Source of the DNA: JABIEQ01 sp964516055
GTDB taxonomy: Bacteria; Patescibacteriota; Patescibacteriia; Magasanikbacterales; UBA922
Direction of reading: 5' to 3'
DNA: 17,396 bases
Assembly (NCBI GenBank): GCA_964516055.1
Contig: CAZEYK010000018.1
Span: 1 to 17,396 of the forward strand
The translations under genes and the position numbers were made by a program. Of the stretch, positions 7,591 through 14,775 are shown piece by piece. Numbering within the stretch: the first letter of the stretch is position 1; every line of letters begins with the position of its first letter. Below the pieces are notes generated by a model that saw nothing but the letters and a program-made list of their open reading frames with translations, did no database searches and was not told the origin of the DNA.

Positions 7591-8067
7591 TTACGCAGCC
7601 ATTTGTTCTTCTGTTGCAGAAGCATCAATGCCAAGTTTTTTTCGTAAATCTGGATCTACTGTTTGTTCTTCCGGATTATTGGTTAAATATGAGGTGAGAT
7701 CATCAAAGGTTGTAAATTTTTTTTGAAATGAACGTTCTGTCTCGTTACTGGTCATTGCGACGCTCCATGGAAGTCCTTGTTCTTCTTGAGGAAAAAATCC
7801 AATTCCTACTAATTCCCCGTTTTCGTCCTTGGCACTTAATTGTTCACCGTGTTTCACATCAGTATAATCAAAATTATCTTGTATTCCTTGAAGAGATAAT
7901 TTTAGCCCATAGACTTCTAGTGTTTTTTCTGCTTCATCTATTTGGATAATAAGATCTGCTTCTCTTTCTTTTATTTTTTTAACATCGTGAGATTCAATAG
8001 CGTCTCCAGATTCAGGTCGTCCAACAAATCTACGAAATTGTTCTCCTAATGATCGTGATCCTTCCAT
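7591..8067 (-). CDS. hypothetical protein between pheS and pheT (158 aa)
   Basis: I do not recognise the family. The product is soluble, acidic, with no membrane segment and no cysteines. An N-terminal charged helix region (VKKIKEREADLIIQIDEAEKTLEVYG) leads into a strand-rich middle (ENGELVGIGFFPQEEQGLPWSVAM) and a helical end. The ATG at 8067 lies 23 bases after the pheS stop, so the gene sits inside the pheS-pheT unit. Codon use is similar to the pheST genes, though slightly more AT-rich. It could be a lineage-specific insertion with no link to translation. No Shine-Dalgarno sequence is seen. The frame and spacing make it a credible gene. Confidence 0.75.
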   Translation of the reverse strand: MEGSRSLGEQFRRFVGRPESGDAIESHDVKKIKEREADLIIQIDEAEKTLEVYGLKLSLQGIQDNFDYTDVKHGEQLSAKDENGELVGIGFFPQEEQGLPWSVAMTSNETERSFQKKFTTFDDLTSYLTNNPEEQTVDPDLRKKLGIDASATEEQMAA

Positions 8068-8090
8068 ATACTTTTGGATTTTTACATGAT

Positions 8091-9110
8091 TTAGAATTGT
8101 TCTAAAAATCGAAGGTCGCCTGATTGAAAATGGCGGATATCTTCAATTCCGTATTTTCCCATCACAAGACGGTTGAGTCCCATACCAAAGGCAAACGCTG
8201 ACCATTCTCTGCTATCGTATCCACCAGCTTCAACAACGTTTGGATGAGTGAGTCCACAGCCAAGCATTTCTACCCATTCTTTTCCTTTTCCTAAATCTAT
8301 TTTCATATCGAGTTCAAATCCTGGTTCAACGAACGGAAAATATGATGGACGAAGCCGAACTTCTACTTCTTGTTTGAATAATCCTTGCAAGATTTCTTTG
8401 AGCGTTGCAACGAGGTGACCAATGTTGATGTCTTTGCCCACAATCATTCCTTCCACTTGATAAAACGTATGTTCATGGGTGGTATCGAGCGCTTCATTTC
8501 TGTACACTCGTCCTGGACAAGCAAGACGGAGTGATTTTGTTCCGCCTTCTCCATATTTTTCCATAAGTCGTACTTGCATATTTGAGGTATGCGGCCGCAT
8601 GGAAAGGTGTGGTTTGTTTTTTATATAAAAGGTATCTTGCGAATCTCTTGCTGGATGATGAGCGGGAATGTTTACTGCTTGAAAATTGTAATAATCACTT
8701 TCGAGTTCTGGCCCATCTTCCACAATAAATCCCATAGCATGAAGTACTTGTTCAATGCGCCACATTCCAAGAGTCATAGGGTGAACGTGTCCTGCTGGAG
8801 TATTATCAAGAGATGGTTGGGTTACATCAATGGCTTCTGCTGTTGCGATTTGTGCCATGTGTTCTTTTTCGAGTGTTTCTTTTTTTTCTTCCATGAGACC
8901 GAGAAGCTCTGTTTTTACTTCATTCGCCATTTTTCCAAGTTCTTTTTTTACTTCTCCCTCCAGGTCTTTGAGGGATTTCATGACGTTTGAAATATATCCT
9001 GATTTACGACCAAAAAATTGTTGTTCAAGTTCTTCAAGGTCAAAAAGACTCGCGACTGTCTTGAGTCGGTTGTTGAAATCTTGTTGGAGTTTTTTGAGTT
9101 CTTCTTTCAT
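8091..9110 (-). CDS. pheS: phenylalanyl-tRNA synthetase alpha subunit
   Basis: This class II catalytic subunit makes Phe-AMP and transfers Phe to tRNA-Phe. The N-terminal 90 residues are a charged coiled coil that binds tRNA. The HVHPMTL block and GFIVEDGPELESDYYNF follow. SMRPHTSNMQVR holds the Phe pocket start, and GRVYRNEALDTTHEHTFYQVEG is motif 2 with its ATP-binding Arg. The C-terminal GMGLNRLVMGKYGIEDIR is motif 3 with its Arg (about residue 314). Motif 3 usually has Glu or Asp just before that Arg; here it is Asn. The 339-residue length is normal. The ATG at 9110 is preceded by a heptamer array and has no Shine-Dalgarno sequence. It is transcribed ahead of the 158-residue gene and pheT. 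Confidence 0.97.
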   Translation of the reverse strand: MKEELKKLQQDFNNRLKTVASLFDLEELEQQFFGRKSGYISNVMKSLKDLEGEVKKELGKMANEVKTELLGLMEEKKETLEKEHMAQIATAEAIDVTQPSLDNTPAGHVHPMTLGMWRIEQVLHAMGFIVEDGPELESDYYNFQAVNIPAHHPARDSQDTFYIKNKPHLSMRPHTSNMQVRLMEKYGEGGTKSLRLACPGRVYRNEALDTTHEHTFYQVEGMIVGKDINIGHLVATLKEILQGLFKQEVEVRLRPSYFPFVEPGFELDMKIDLGKGKEWVEMLGCGLTHPNVVEAGGYDSREWSAFAFGMGLNRLVMGKYGIEDIRHFQSGDLRFLEQF

Positions 9111-9118
9111 ATTTTTTC

Positions 9119-9146
9119 ATGAATCATGGAACATATACCGTGTCAC
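9119..9146 (-). repeat. degenerate heptamer array before pheS
   Basis: Read in the pheS direction there are four in-phase 7-base units: GTGACAC, GGTATAT, then GTTCCAT, GATTCAT. They end 8 bases before the ATG. The last two match the last two units before pheT in 13 of 14 bases. It is the most degenerate of the three arrays. Confidence 0.5.
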
Positions 9147-9159
9147 AAACTTCCTTTGA

Positions 9160-9297
9160 TTATTTATTTTTTATGCTTTGGATGGCTTTGTAGAACATCG
9201 TTCCTATTTGTTCTTTTAGATTATATATTTGTTTGTAACTTATTTCTGAGAGATAATCAAGTTCTTTTGCCCTCACTATAGCGTTACTTAACTGATA
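9160..9297 (-). pseudogene. C-terminal remnant of a four-helix-bundle (S23 / 23S rRNA intervening-sequence type) protein
   Basis: A 45-residue open stretch reads QLSNAIVRAKELDYLSEIS, then YKQIYNLKEQIGTMFYKAIQ, and ends in SIKNK before a TAA at 9160-9162. The pattern 'ARELGYLSEEEYKELYNLLEEIGKMLYKLIKSLK' is typical of the last two helices of the four-helix-bundle family often called S23 or rRNA-IVS proteins. The N-terminal half is absent: an in-frame TGA lies directly before (9298-9300) and rseP ends 20 bases further upstream. No ATG precedes the conserved part. I read it as a decayed fragment. The family match is from memory of its pattern, not from a search. Confidence 0.6.
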
Positions 9298-9319
9298 TCA
9301 ATGACTGCGCTCCATGACG

Positions 9320-10489
9320 TTAAAACAATCCAAACACGTCTCTCACGGTTACCACAATAATCAATAACATGAGCAGTCCAAAACCAATAGTATGTGCAAG
9401 TTGTTCATATTTGAGTGGGACTTTTTTCTTGGTGATTTTTTCAATGAGAATAAAAAGGATGCGTCCCCCGTCGAGTGCAGGAATTGGGAGGATATTGATT
9501 ACCGCAAGGCTCAATGAAATCATTGCGGTTACATTAATCAGATGACTAAACCCAAGGCGTGCACTTTGTCCAATGATTGAGGCAATTCCTACGGGACCTG
9601 CAACATCAAAGGCAAGCCCTTGTCCCATGATTAGTCCTTTTATGAGGAAGAAAAATGATGCCGCGATGTTTATGACTCCCAATGTGGCAGCCACAAATCC
9701 TTTGTACATGGCAAGATACCATGGATACCGGACAACTCCTGCATCTGCCAGTAGCGCGCCAATGCGTGCGGGTTCTCCATCTTTTTGAATGGCGGGAGTG
9801 ATATGAAAAACTTCTTCTTTTTCTCCTCTCAAAATGGTAAGGGATAATTCTTCCGTTCCGTTGTTTTGGATGGTCTCTATTACTTGTCCCACATTATTCA
9901 TTTCTTGCCCGTTGATAGCCTGAATGGTATCACCCAGGGTGAGACCAGCCTCTTTTGCTGGGGTGTTTGGTTGTACTTGTTGGATGATGACGCTTGACTC
10001 GCCTACCATAATAGCATGTGGATCTTCTGATACAGAGATGTCTGCAGGAAGTCCAACCATAAATCCTGCACCAAGCAATATGGCAGCAGTAAGATAATTC
10101 ATGATAACTCCAGCAGAGAGCACAATAACTTTTTTCCAGGCTTTTTGATGTCCAAAACTATTTTTGTCTTTGCTTTTTTCTCCATTTTCTCCTTTGATGC
10201 GAACGAATCCACCAAGTGGAAGCCAATTGATACTATATAAGGTCGTTGGAAATTCATCTTCTTGTTCTTCTCCAACTATTGTTTCTTTAAGATTACTTTT
10301 CCCTTTTCCAACAACCCATACCCATTTCCCTGTTTTTGGGTCTTTGTATGCACCAAGAGCACGAGGGGGAAACCCAATAGCAAATTCGTACACCTTCATG
10401 CCAGATTTTTTGGCGGTGATATAATGTCCAAACTCATGAACAAAGACAAGAAAACTTAAAATAAGGATGAACAAAATGAGTGTGAACAT
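9320..10489 (-). CDS. rseP: RIP zinc metalloprotease, RseP/RasP type (M50B)
   Basis: This intramembrane site-2 protease cuts membrane substrates such as anti-sigma factors or signal-peptide remnants. The first membrane helix carries the zinc motif HEFGH (His18, Glu19, His22). A single PDZ domain is centred near residues 150-235 (VIIQQVQPNTPAKEAGLTLGD). The C-terminal motif NILPIPALDGG provides the third zinc ligand, Asp near residue 340. Four membrane segments are expected, which fits the hydrophobic stretches at the N-terminus, about 125-145, about 265-285 and the C-terminus. The 389-residue length is normal, although a polar insert follows the active site (GAYKDPKTGKWVWVVGKG). The ATG at 10489 lacks a Shine-Dalgarno sequence. 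It is divergent from lemA across a 199-base gap. Confidence 0.94.
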   Translation of the reverse strand: MFTLILFILILSFLVFVHEFGHYITAKKSGMKVYEFAIGFPPRALGAYKDPKTGKWVWVVGKGKSNLKETIVGEEQEDEFPTTLYSINWLPLGGFVRIKGENGEKSKDKNSFGHQKAWKKVIVLSAGVIMNYLTAAILLGAGFMVGLPADISVSEDPHAIMVGESSVIIQQVQPNTPAKEAGLTLGDTIQAINGQEMNNVGQVIETIQNNGTEELSLTILRGEKEEVFHITPAIQKDGEPARIGALLADAGVVRYPWYLAMYKGFVAATLGVINIAASFFFLIKGLIMGQGLAFDVAGPVGIASIIGQSARLGFSHLINVTAMISLSLAVINILPIPALDGGRILFILIEKITKKKVPLKYEQLAHTIGFGLLMLLIIVVTVRDVFGLF

Positions 10490-10590
10490 AAGATAAAATA
10501 ATAGCGATTAGTATTGACTGTTTCGCTTTGTTTACGTAAAATAGAGACAATCGGATTATCTCATAGTAGGGCCTATATTTCAAGTATATC

Positions 10591-10618
10591 TTGACAACAC
10601 AGATATATGCTCTATAGA
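10591..10618 (+). promoter_or_regulatory. sigma-70-type promoter for lemA
   Basis: A perfect TTGACA (10591-10596) is followed after 16 bases by TATAGA (10613-10618). Transcription would start near 10625, about 65 bases before the lemA ATG, leaving room for the hairpin at 10636-10662. It is the best-looking promoter in the window. Confidence 0.6.
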
Positions 10619-10635
10619 CTGCAGATACCTACCTC

Positions 10636-10662
10636 ACGTTTTTGCTCCTTTTAGAGCAACGT
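10636..10662 (+). promoter_or_regulatory. leader hairpin in the lemA 5' untranslated region
   Basis: TTGCTC (10642-10647) pairs with GAGCAA (10654-10659) across the loop CTTTTA, and ACGT on each side can extend the stem. It is not followed by a T-run, so it is not a terminator. It could stabilise the transcript or act as a regulatory leader. The role is not shown by sequence. Confidence 0.35.
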
Positions 10663-10688
10663 ATAATTCATTGCTAATTATTATATAT

Positions 10689-11252
10689 ATGATTATTGTC
10701 TATATTCTTATCGGAGTTATTGTCGTATTGGCTTTTTGGGGTGTTAGCCTGTTCAATTCCTTGGTGACACTCAAAAACAGAACACAAGAGGCGTGGAGTG
10801 ATATTGACGTACAACTAAAGCGTCGACATGATCTTATTCCAAATTTGGTGGAAAGTGTAAAAGGATACATGAAACATGAAAGAGAGCTTCTTGAAAATGT
10901 CACCAAATATCGAGCACAAGCGATTGATGCTGAAAAATCTGGAAATATGAAAGCAATGGGACAAGCCGAGAGTATGCTTGGTGGAATGCTTGGAAAATTA
11001 CAAATTGCTGTTGAGGCATATCCTGATTTGAAAGCAAATACGAATGTTGCGCAACTTATGGATGAACTCTCTGACACAGAAAACAAAATTCAAGCATCAC
11101 GACGCTTTTATAATGGACAAGTTCGTGACATTAATACAAAGATAGAAACATTCCCAAACAATCTAATTGCGGGGATGCTCAAGTTTACCAAGTTTGACTT
11201 TTTTGAAGTGACTGATGAAAAGGAACGAGAAAATGTGAAGGTATCACTCTAA
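10689..11252 (+). CDS. lemA: LemA family membrane protein
   Basis: One membrane segment covers residues 1-22 (IIVYILIGVIVVLAFWGVSL). The family hallmark follows: NSLVTLKNRTQEAWSDIDVQLKRRHDLIPNLVESVKGYMKHE, then the long helical coiled domain with AESMLGGMLGKLQIAVEAYPDLKAN and the RRFYNGQVRDINTKIETFPNNLIA block. LemA proteins have the N-terminus outside or periplasmic, with a soluble helical bundle. They are commonly encoded next to M48 proteases, as here, but their biochemical role is not settled. I place the start at the ATG at 10689 (187 residues) rather than the TTG at 10671, since TTG adds only six residues and lacks a ribosome site. A good promoter lies upstream. One extra gene separates it from the protease. 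Confidence 0.93.
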   Translation: MIIVYILIGVIVVLAFWGVSLFNSLVTLKNRTQEAWSDIDVQLKRRHDLIPNLVESVKGYMKHERELLENVTKYRAQAIDAEKSGNMKAMGQAESMLGGMLGKLQIAVEAYPDLKANTNVAQLMDELSDTENKIQASRRFYNGQVRDINTKIETFPNNLIAGMLKFTKFDFFEVTDEKERENVKVSL

Positions 11253-11259
11253 CGATCGC

Positions 11260-11322
11260 GTAACACGGGACACGTTCCACTCCTCAATATATTTTTCCCT
11301 TGTTTCGTGTTCCCTGTTCCAT
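11260..11322 (+). repeat. nine-unit degenerate heptamer array before the phosphatidyltransferase-like gene
   Basis: Starting at 11260, every seventh base begins a unit. Units 1-3 (GTAACAC, GGGACAC and then GTTCCAC) and units 7-9 (GTTTCGT, GTTCCCT and then GTTCCAT) match the consensus. Units 4-6 (11281-11301) are weak, but their 21-base length keeps phase exactly. It fills most of the gap between the lemA stop (11252) and the next ATG at 11336. An imperfect inverted pairing also exists between 11263-11274 and 11306-11317. Confidence 0.6.
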
Positions 11323-11335
11323 GCACATATTCTCT

Positions 11336-12022
11336 ATGGAACAATCTTCCAAAACACAATTTGGTGGTGACAAAAAGAAAGGAACTTCTTTGCTTCATAT
11401 TGTTGAACGCCCATTTATTGATTGGGCGGTACCACGATTACCACGCTGGATCAAAAGCTATGAGCTAACCCTTCTTACGGTGGTATGGAGTATCGCTATT
11501 GTGTTCTTGAGTTTTTTGGCGAAAGACAATATTGCGTGGTTATGGGGCGTTTCTTTTTGTATTTTTTTACAATGGCTGACTGATTCGCTTGACGGGAGCC
11601 TTGGAAAAACACGAGGAGAAGGTCTTATCCGATGGGGATTTTATATGGATCATTTTCTTGATTATATTTTTTTGTGTTCGATATTGATTGGATATTTGTT
11701 TATTTTCCCAAGTGAGTATACCGTATGGTTATTTTTTACCTTGGCAATTTTTGGCGCGTTTATGGTGAATTCTTATTTATCTTTTGGTGCTACGAATGAG
11801 TTTCAAATTGCCTATTTACGCATTGGTCCAACAGAAATACGACTTGTGTTTATTTTCATTAATACGCTATTAATCATTTTTGGGAAAACCTATCTTGCAC
11901 CAGCGCTGCCGTGGGTGCTTATTATATCGATTATAGGACTTTGGGCAGTGGTTTACCGAACAGGAAAATATATTCATAATTTGGATATGAAACATAAAAA
12001 GGAACACTCCACTCATAGATAG
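11336..12022 (+). CDS. CDP-alcohol phosphatidyltransferase-like integral membrane protein
   Basis: Enzymes of this family join CDP-diacylglycerol or another CDP-alcohol to an alcohol acceptor in the membrane, forming phospholipid headgroups. The catalytic signature is D-x2-D-G-x2-A-R-x8/9-G-x3-D-x3-D. Here it reads TDSLDGSLGKTRGEG, then WGFYMDHFLDY (Asp83, Asp86, Gly101, Asp105, Asp109). All four metal-binding Asp are present, but the central A-R is G-K. Five or six hydrophobic segments are visible. The substrate cannot be named, and no close pgsA or pssA call is justified. I place the start at the ATG at 11336 (MEQSSK, 228 residues); the longer frame from a TTG at 11300 reads through the heptamer array. 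It lies between lemA and the M48 protease, which are usually neighbours. Confidence 0.85.
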   Translation: MEQSSKTQFGGDKKKGTSLLHIVERPFIDWAVPRLPRWIKSYELTLLTVVWSIAIVFLSFLAKDNIAWLWGVSFCIFLQWLTDSLDGSLGKTRGEGLIRWGFYMDHFLDYIFLCSILIGYLFIFPSEYTVWLFFTLAIFGAFMVNSYLSFGATNEFQIAYLRIGPTEIRLVFIFINTLLIIFGKTYLAPALPWVLIISIIGLWAVVYRTGKYIHNLDMKHKKEHSTHR

Positions 12023-12051
12023 CCCAAGAAATTTTTTACTTTATTATAGTT

Positions 12052-12930
12052 ATGTATAGTCAAATAGAGGCAAACAAACGAAAAACAAGTATTCTTATTG
12101 CGATGTTTCTTGCAATTATTATTGGCCTTGCCTGGTTTTTGGACTATGCGTATGGCTATGGCTATGGGATTGTTGTTTTTGCCGTGATTTTTTCGGTGGT
12201 GACGACGCTGGTGAGTTATTATCATGGAGATAAAGTGGCACTTGCAAGTACAGGAGCAAAACATATTGAAAAAAATGACAATCCTTATGTATACCGAATG
12301 GTAGAAAATTTGTGTATTACGGCAGGGGTTCCCGTGCCAAAGATTTATATTATTCCTTCTCCTGCGCTGAATGCGTTTGCAACAGGGCGCGATCCTGAAC
12401 ATGCATCTATTGCACTTACGAATGGGATTATTGATGCACTAGAAAATGAAGAGTTGGAAGGAGTGATTGCACATGAATTATCACATATTAGAAATTATGA
12501 TATTCGGGTGATGACCATTGTGGTGGTGCTCGTTGGAACCCTTGCGCTTTTGGCAGATTGGTTTTTTCGCATTCGTTTGTTTGGTGGTGGAAGAAGTAGC
12601 GATCGACGTGGAGAGGGAAATGGTATATTGATGCTGGTTGGATTTGCACTATTACTTGTATCGCCGCTTGTGGGAGAGCTGATTAAACTCGCAATTTCAC
12701 GAAAACGAGAATATTTAGCAGATGCGTCAGGAGCGTTGTTGACGAGATATCCCGAAGGATTGGCGCGAGCGCTCGAAAAAATTAGTCAATCAACAACACC
12801 GCTTGCAACAGCAAATAGTGCAACTGCCCATTTGTTTATTTCAAATCCGTTCAAAAAGAAAGCATTTTCTTCCTTGCTTTCGACGCATCCCCCCACCGAA
12901 GATCGGATTAAAAAGTTACGGAAGATGTAA
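12052..12930 (+). CDS. htpX: M48 family zinc metalloprotease, HtpX type
   Basis: This membrane-bound protease removes damaged membrane proteins. Two N-terminal membrane segments (residues 14-30 and 38-56) precede the catalytic domain. The zinc motif HELSH is at 141-145, and the third ligand Glu220 lies in KREYLADASGA. The NAFATGRDPEHASIALTNG block before the active site and the C-terminal THPPTEDRIKKL are family marks. A second pair of membrane segments lies around 155-210. The 292-residue length is normal. The ATG at 12052 is 29 bases after the previous stop with no Shine-Dalgarno sequence. With lemA upstream it forms the common lemA-htpX pair, here split by the phosphatidyltransferase-like gene. 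Confidence 0.95.
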   Translation: MYSQIEANKRKTSILIAMFLAIIIGLAWFLDYAYGYGYGIVVFAVIFSVVTTLVSYYHGDKVALASTGAKHIEKNDNPYVYRMVENLCITAGVPVPKIYIIPSPALNAFATGRDPEHASIALTNGIIDALENEELEGVIAHELSHIRNYDIRVMTIVVVLVGTLALLADWFFRIRLFGGGRSSDRRGEGNGILMLVGFALLLVSPLVGELIKLAISRKREYLADASGALLTRYPEGLARALEKISQSTTPLATANSATAHLFISNPFKKKAFSSLLSTHPPTEDRIKKLRKM

Positions 12931-12992
12931 TACAATTCCTAACACTCCCTGAACAAGACTGTCCTACAACAACTACACACACCTATTACTTT

Positions 12993-14771
12993 ATGCCAAA
13001 GCTGATCAAAGATTTATTTGCGATTGATGTCCGTACGCTTGCATTATTTCGAATTGGTTTGGGAGTACTTCTTCTTGCCGACCTTGTAGGTCGGTCTTTT
13101 GATTTGGTGGCATTTTATACTGACAGGGGCGTGTTGCCGCGCGCGGTGTATTTGGCTGAATTTGCACATTCGTATACCTGGTCTATCCATTTATTAAATG
13201 GTCAATGGTGGTGGCAAGCCGTGTTATTTTTGCTTGCTGGCGTGTGTGCGCTGTGTTTACTGTTTGGATACCATACACGAAAGATGACGGTTATCTCTTG
13301 GTTTTTCCTTACGTCATTGCAGTATAGAAACCCCATGATTTTGCAAGGTGGCGATGCCCTGTTGCGAATGCTTTTATTTTGGGCGATGTTTTTGCCACTC
13401 GGAGCATATTATTCTGTTGATGCAGCATTACAAAAACAACCACACACCGAACGATTCATATTGTCTTGGGGAACGGTAGCGATATTGGTTCAAGTGGGAA
13501 TAGTATATTGGTTTACAACGGCATTAAAACAAGGAATACAATGGATTCCTGATGGAACGGCAGTATATTATGCGCTCATGATTGATCAATTTGTGACGCC
13601 GTTTGGGTTGTGGCTCAGACAGTTCCCTCTGGTGATGCAGGGGCTTACCTATTTTGTTTTTGCTCTAGAATTTTCTGCACTATGGTTGCTTTTTCCTGTT
13701 GTAAAAACCGTGCGTATTCGTACTGTTGGCATAGTGCTTCTTTTGCTGATGCATCTAGGATTTAGTGTCAGTTTATCCCTTGGGTTATTTCCCTTTGTGG
13801 ATATGCTCGCCATCTTGTTATTTGTCCCTGGTGATTTTTGGGATTGGATTGGAGAAAAGCTAAAGAAACCCGGAGCGGAATCATTGAGACTGTATCATGA
13901 TAGTGACTGTGGATTTTGTACAAAAATGGCACATATCATTATTGTCTTCTTGGGTTTTTCTCCTGATGTTTCTCGAGCGGCGCAGTCTGAACACTATTTG
14001 TATACGTTGATGAAGCAACATCATTCATGGATTGTGGTTGCACCAACAGGTGAAGTCTGTTATGAATTTCGGGCGTTTGTTGTACTGTGTCGATATTCTC
14101 CGCTGTTTTTTTGGCTTGCTCCCCTATTGTCTGTTTCTTTTGTCCACGCTATTGGGACAAAAAGTTATGCGCTGGTTCGTAATCACCGTTCATATTTATC
14201 ACGAATGAGTGCACTATTTTTTCCGTACCAACAGGTTCGTTTTTCTCTTGGAATATTTTTTTCTGGCATTGTTCTGATGTGTTTGTCCCTTGTGTTGTGG
14301 TGGAATATTGCTGATATGGTACAAACGACGTCAAAGATTCTACCCATTGTTCGTGCTACGGTGCTAACGCTTCATCTTGATCAAAAATGGAATATGTTTG
14401 CGCCGTATCCACGGACTGATGATGGCTGGTATGTGATTGAAGGTGTACTAAAGGATGGTACTGTGGTGGATGTTTTTCATGGCCGCGAAGAACAACCTTC
14501 TTATGAAAAGCCCGCTCTGGTGAGCGCAGAATATAAAAATCGATATTGGCGAAAATATTTGATGAGTTTATCTTCTCAACAATATATACAAAGACGATTG
14601 TACTACGGACAATATCTATGTCGCACCTGGAATATACAGGCAACGGGAGATAAACAACTTGCCACATTTCGTATTTATTTTTTTCAAGAAACAACGAAGG
14701 ACGATTATCGTGTTCAGGAACCAACACAACGCCAATTGTGGCGTCATGATTGTTTTTCAACAGATCTATAA
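12993..14771 (+). CDS. HTTM (vitamin K carboxylase-like) membrane protein fused to a DCC thiol-oxidoreductase domain
   Basis: Three parts are seen. Residues about 1-280 form a horizontally transferred transmembrane (HTTM) domain related to gamma-glutamyl carboxylase: many hydrophobic helices, ALFRIGLGVLLLADL at the start, YWFTTALKQGIQWIPDGTA, and HLGFSVSLSLGLFPFVDML. Residues about 297-385 are a DCC (DUF393) domain, LRLYHDSDCGFCTKM, with the redox pair Cys306-Cys309. Residues about 405-592 hold another membrane helix and the HTTM C-terminal domain (LDQKWNMFAPYPRTDDGWYVIEG), with RWRKYL-like and YLCRTWN ends. No substrate can be read. True carboxylation would need a vitamin K supply, for which the window has no gene. 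It is preceded by a 62-base gap with no clear promoter. The next gene starts 4 bases after its stop. Confidence 0.88.
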   Translation: MPKLIKDLFAIDVRTLALFRIGLGVLLLADLVGRSFDLVAFYTDRGVLPRAVYLAEFAHSYTWSIHLLNGQWWWQAVLFLLAGVCALCLLFGYHTRKMTVISWFFLTSLQYRNPMILQGGDALLRMLLFWAMFLPLGAYYSVDAALQKQPHTERFILSWGTVAILVQVGIVYWFTTALKQGIQWIPDGTAVYYALMIDQFVTPFGLWLRQFPLVMQGLTYFVFALEFSALWLLFPVVKTVRIRTVGIVLLLLMHLGFSVSLSLGLFPFVDMLAILLFVPGDFWDWIGEKLKKPGAESLRLYHDSDCGFCTKMAHIIIVFLGFSPDVSRAAQSEHYLYTLMKQHHSWIVVAPTGEVCYEFRAFVVLCRYSPLFFWLAPLLSVSFVHAIGTKSYALVRNHRSYLSRMSALFFPYQQVRFSLGIFFSGIVLMCLSLVLWWNIADMVQTTSKILPIVRATVLTLHLDQKWNMFAPYPRTDDGWYVIEGVLKDGTVVDVFHGREEQPSYEKPALVSAEYKNRYWRKYLMSLSSQQYIQRRLYYGQYLCRTWNIQATGDKQLATFRIYFFQETTKDDYRVQEPTQRQLWRHDCFSTDL

Positions 14772-14775
14772 CTTT

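Noticed and set aside
9309..9315. A further heptamer unit (GCTCCAT) after rseP
   Set aside because: A single match; neighbouring 7-base windows do not fit the consensus, so it is not counted as an array.
11260..11322. CRISPR array
   Set aside because: Units are 7 bases long, contiguous and degenerate, without spacers.
12013..12402. Minus-strand 129-codon frame
   Set aside because: Antisense to the M48 protease gene; composition (His, Asn, Arg rich) is typical of a shadow frame.
14356..14760. Minus-strand 134-codon frame
   Set aside because: Antisense to the well-conserved HTTM C-terminal domain and without motifs.
14659..14775. Longer start for the first Nudix gene
   Set aside because: It would overlap the conserved HTTM C-terminus by over 100 bases; the ATG at 14776 directly precedes the family-like N-terminus.
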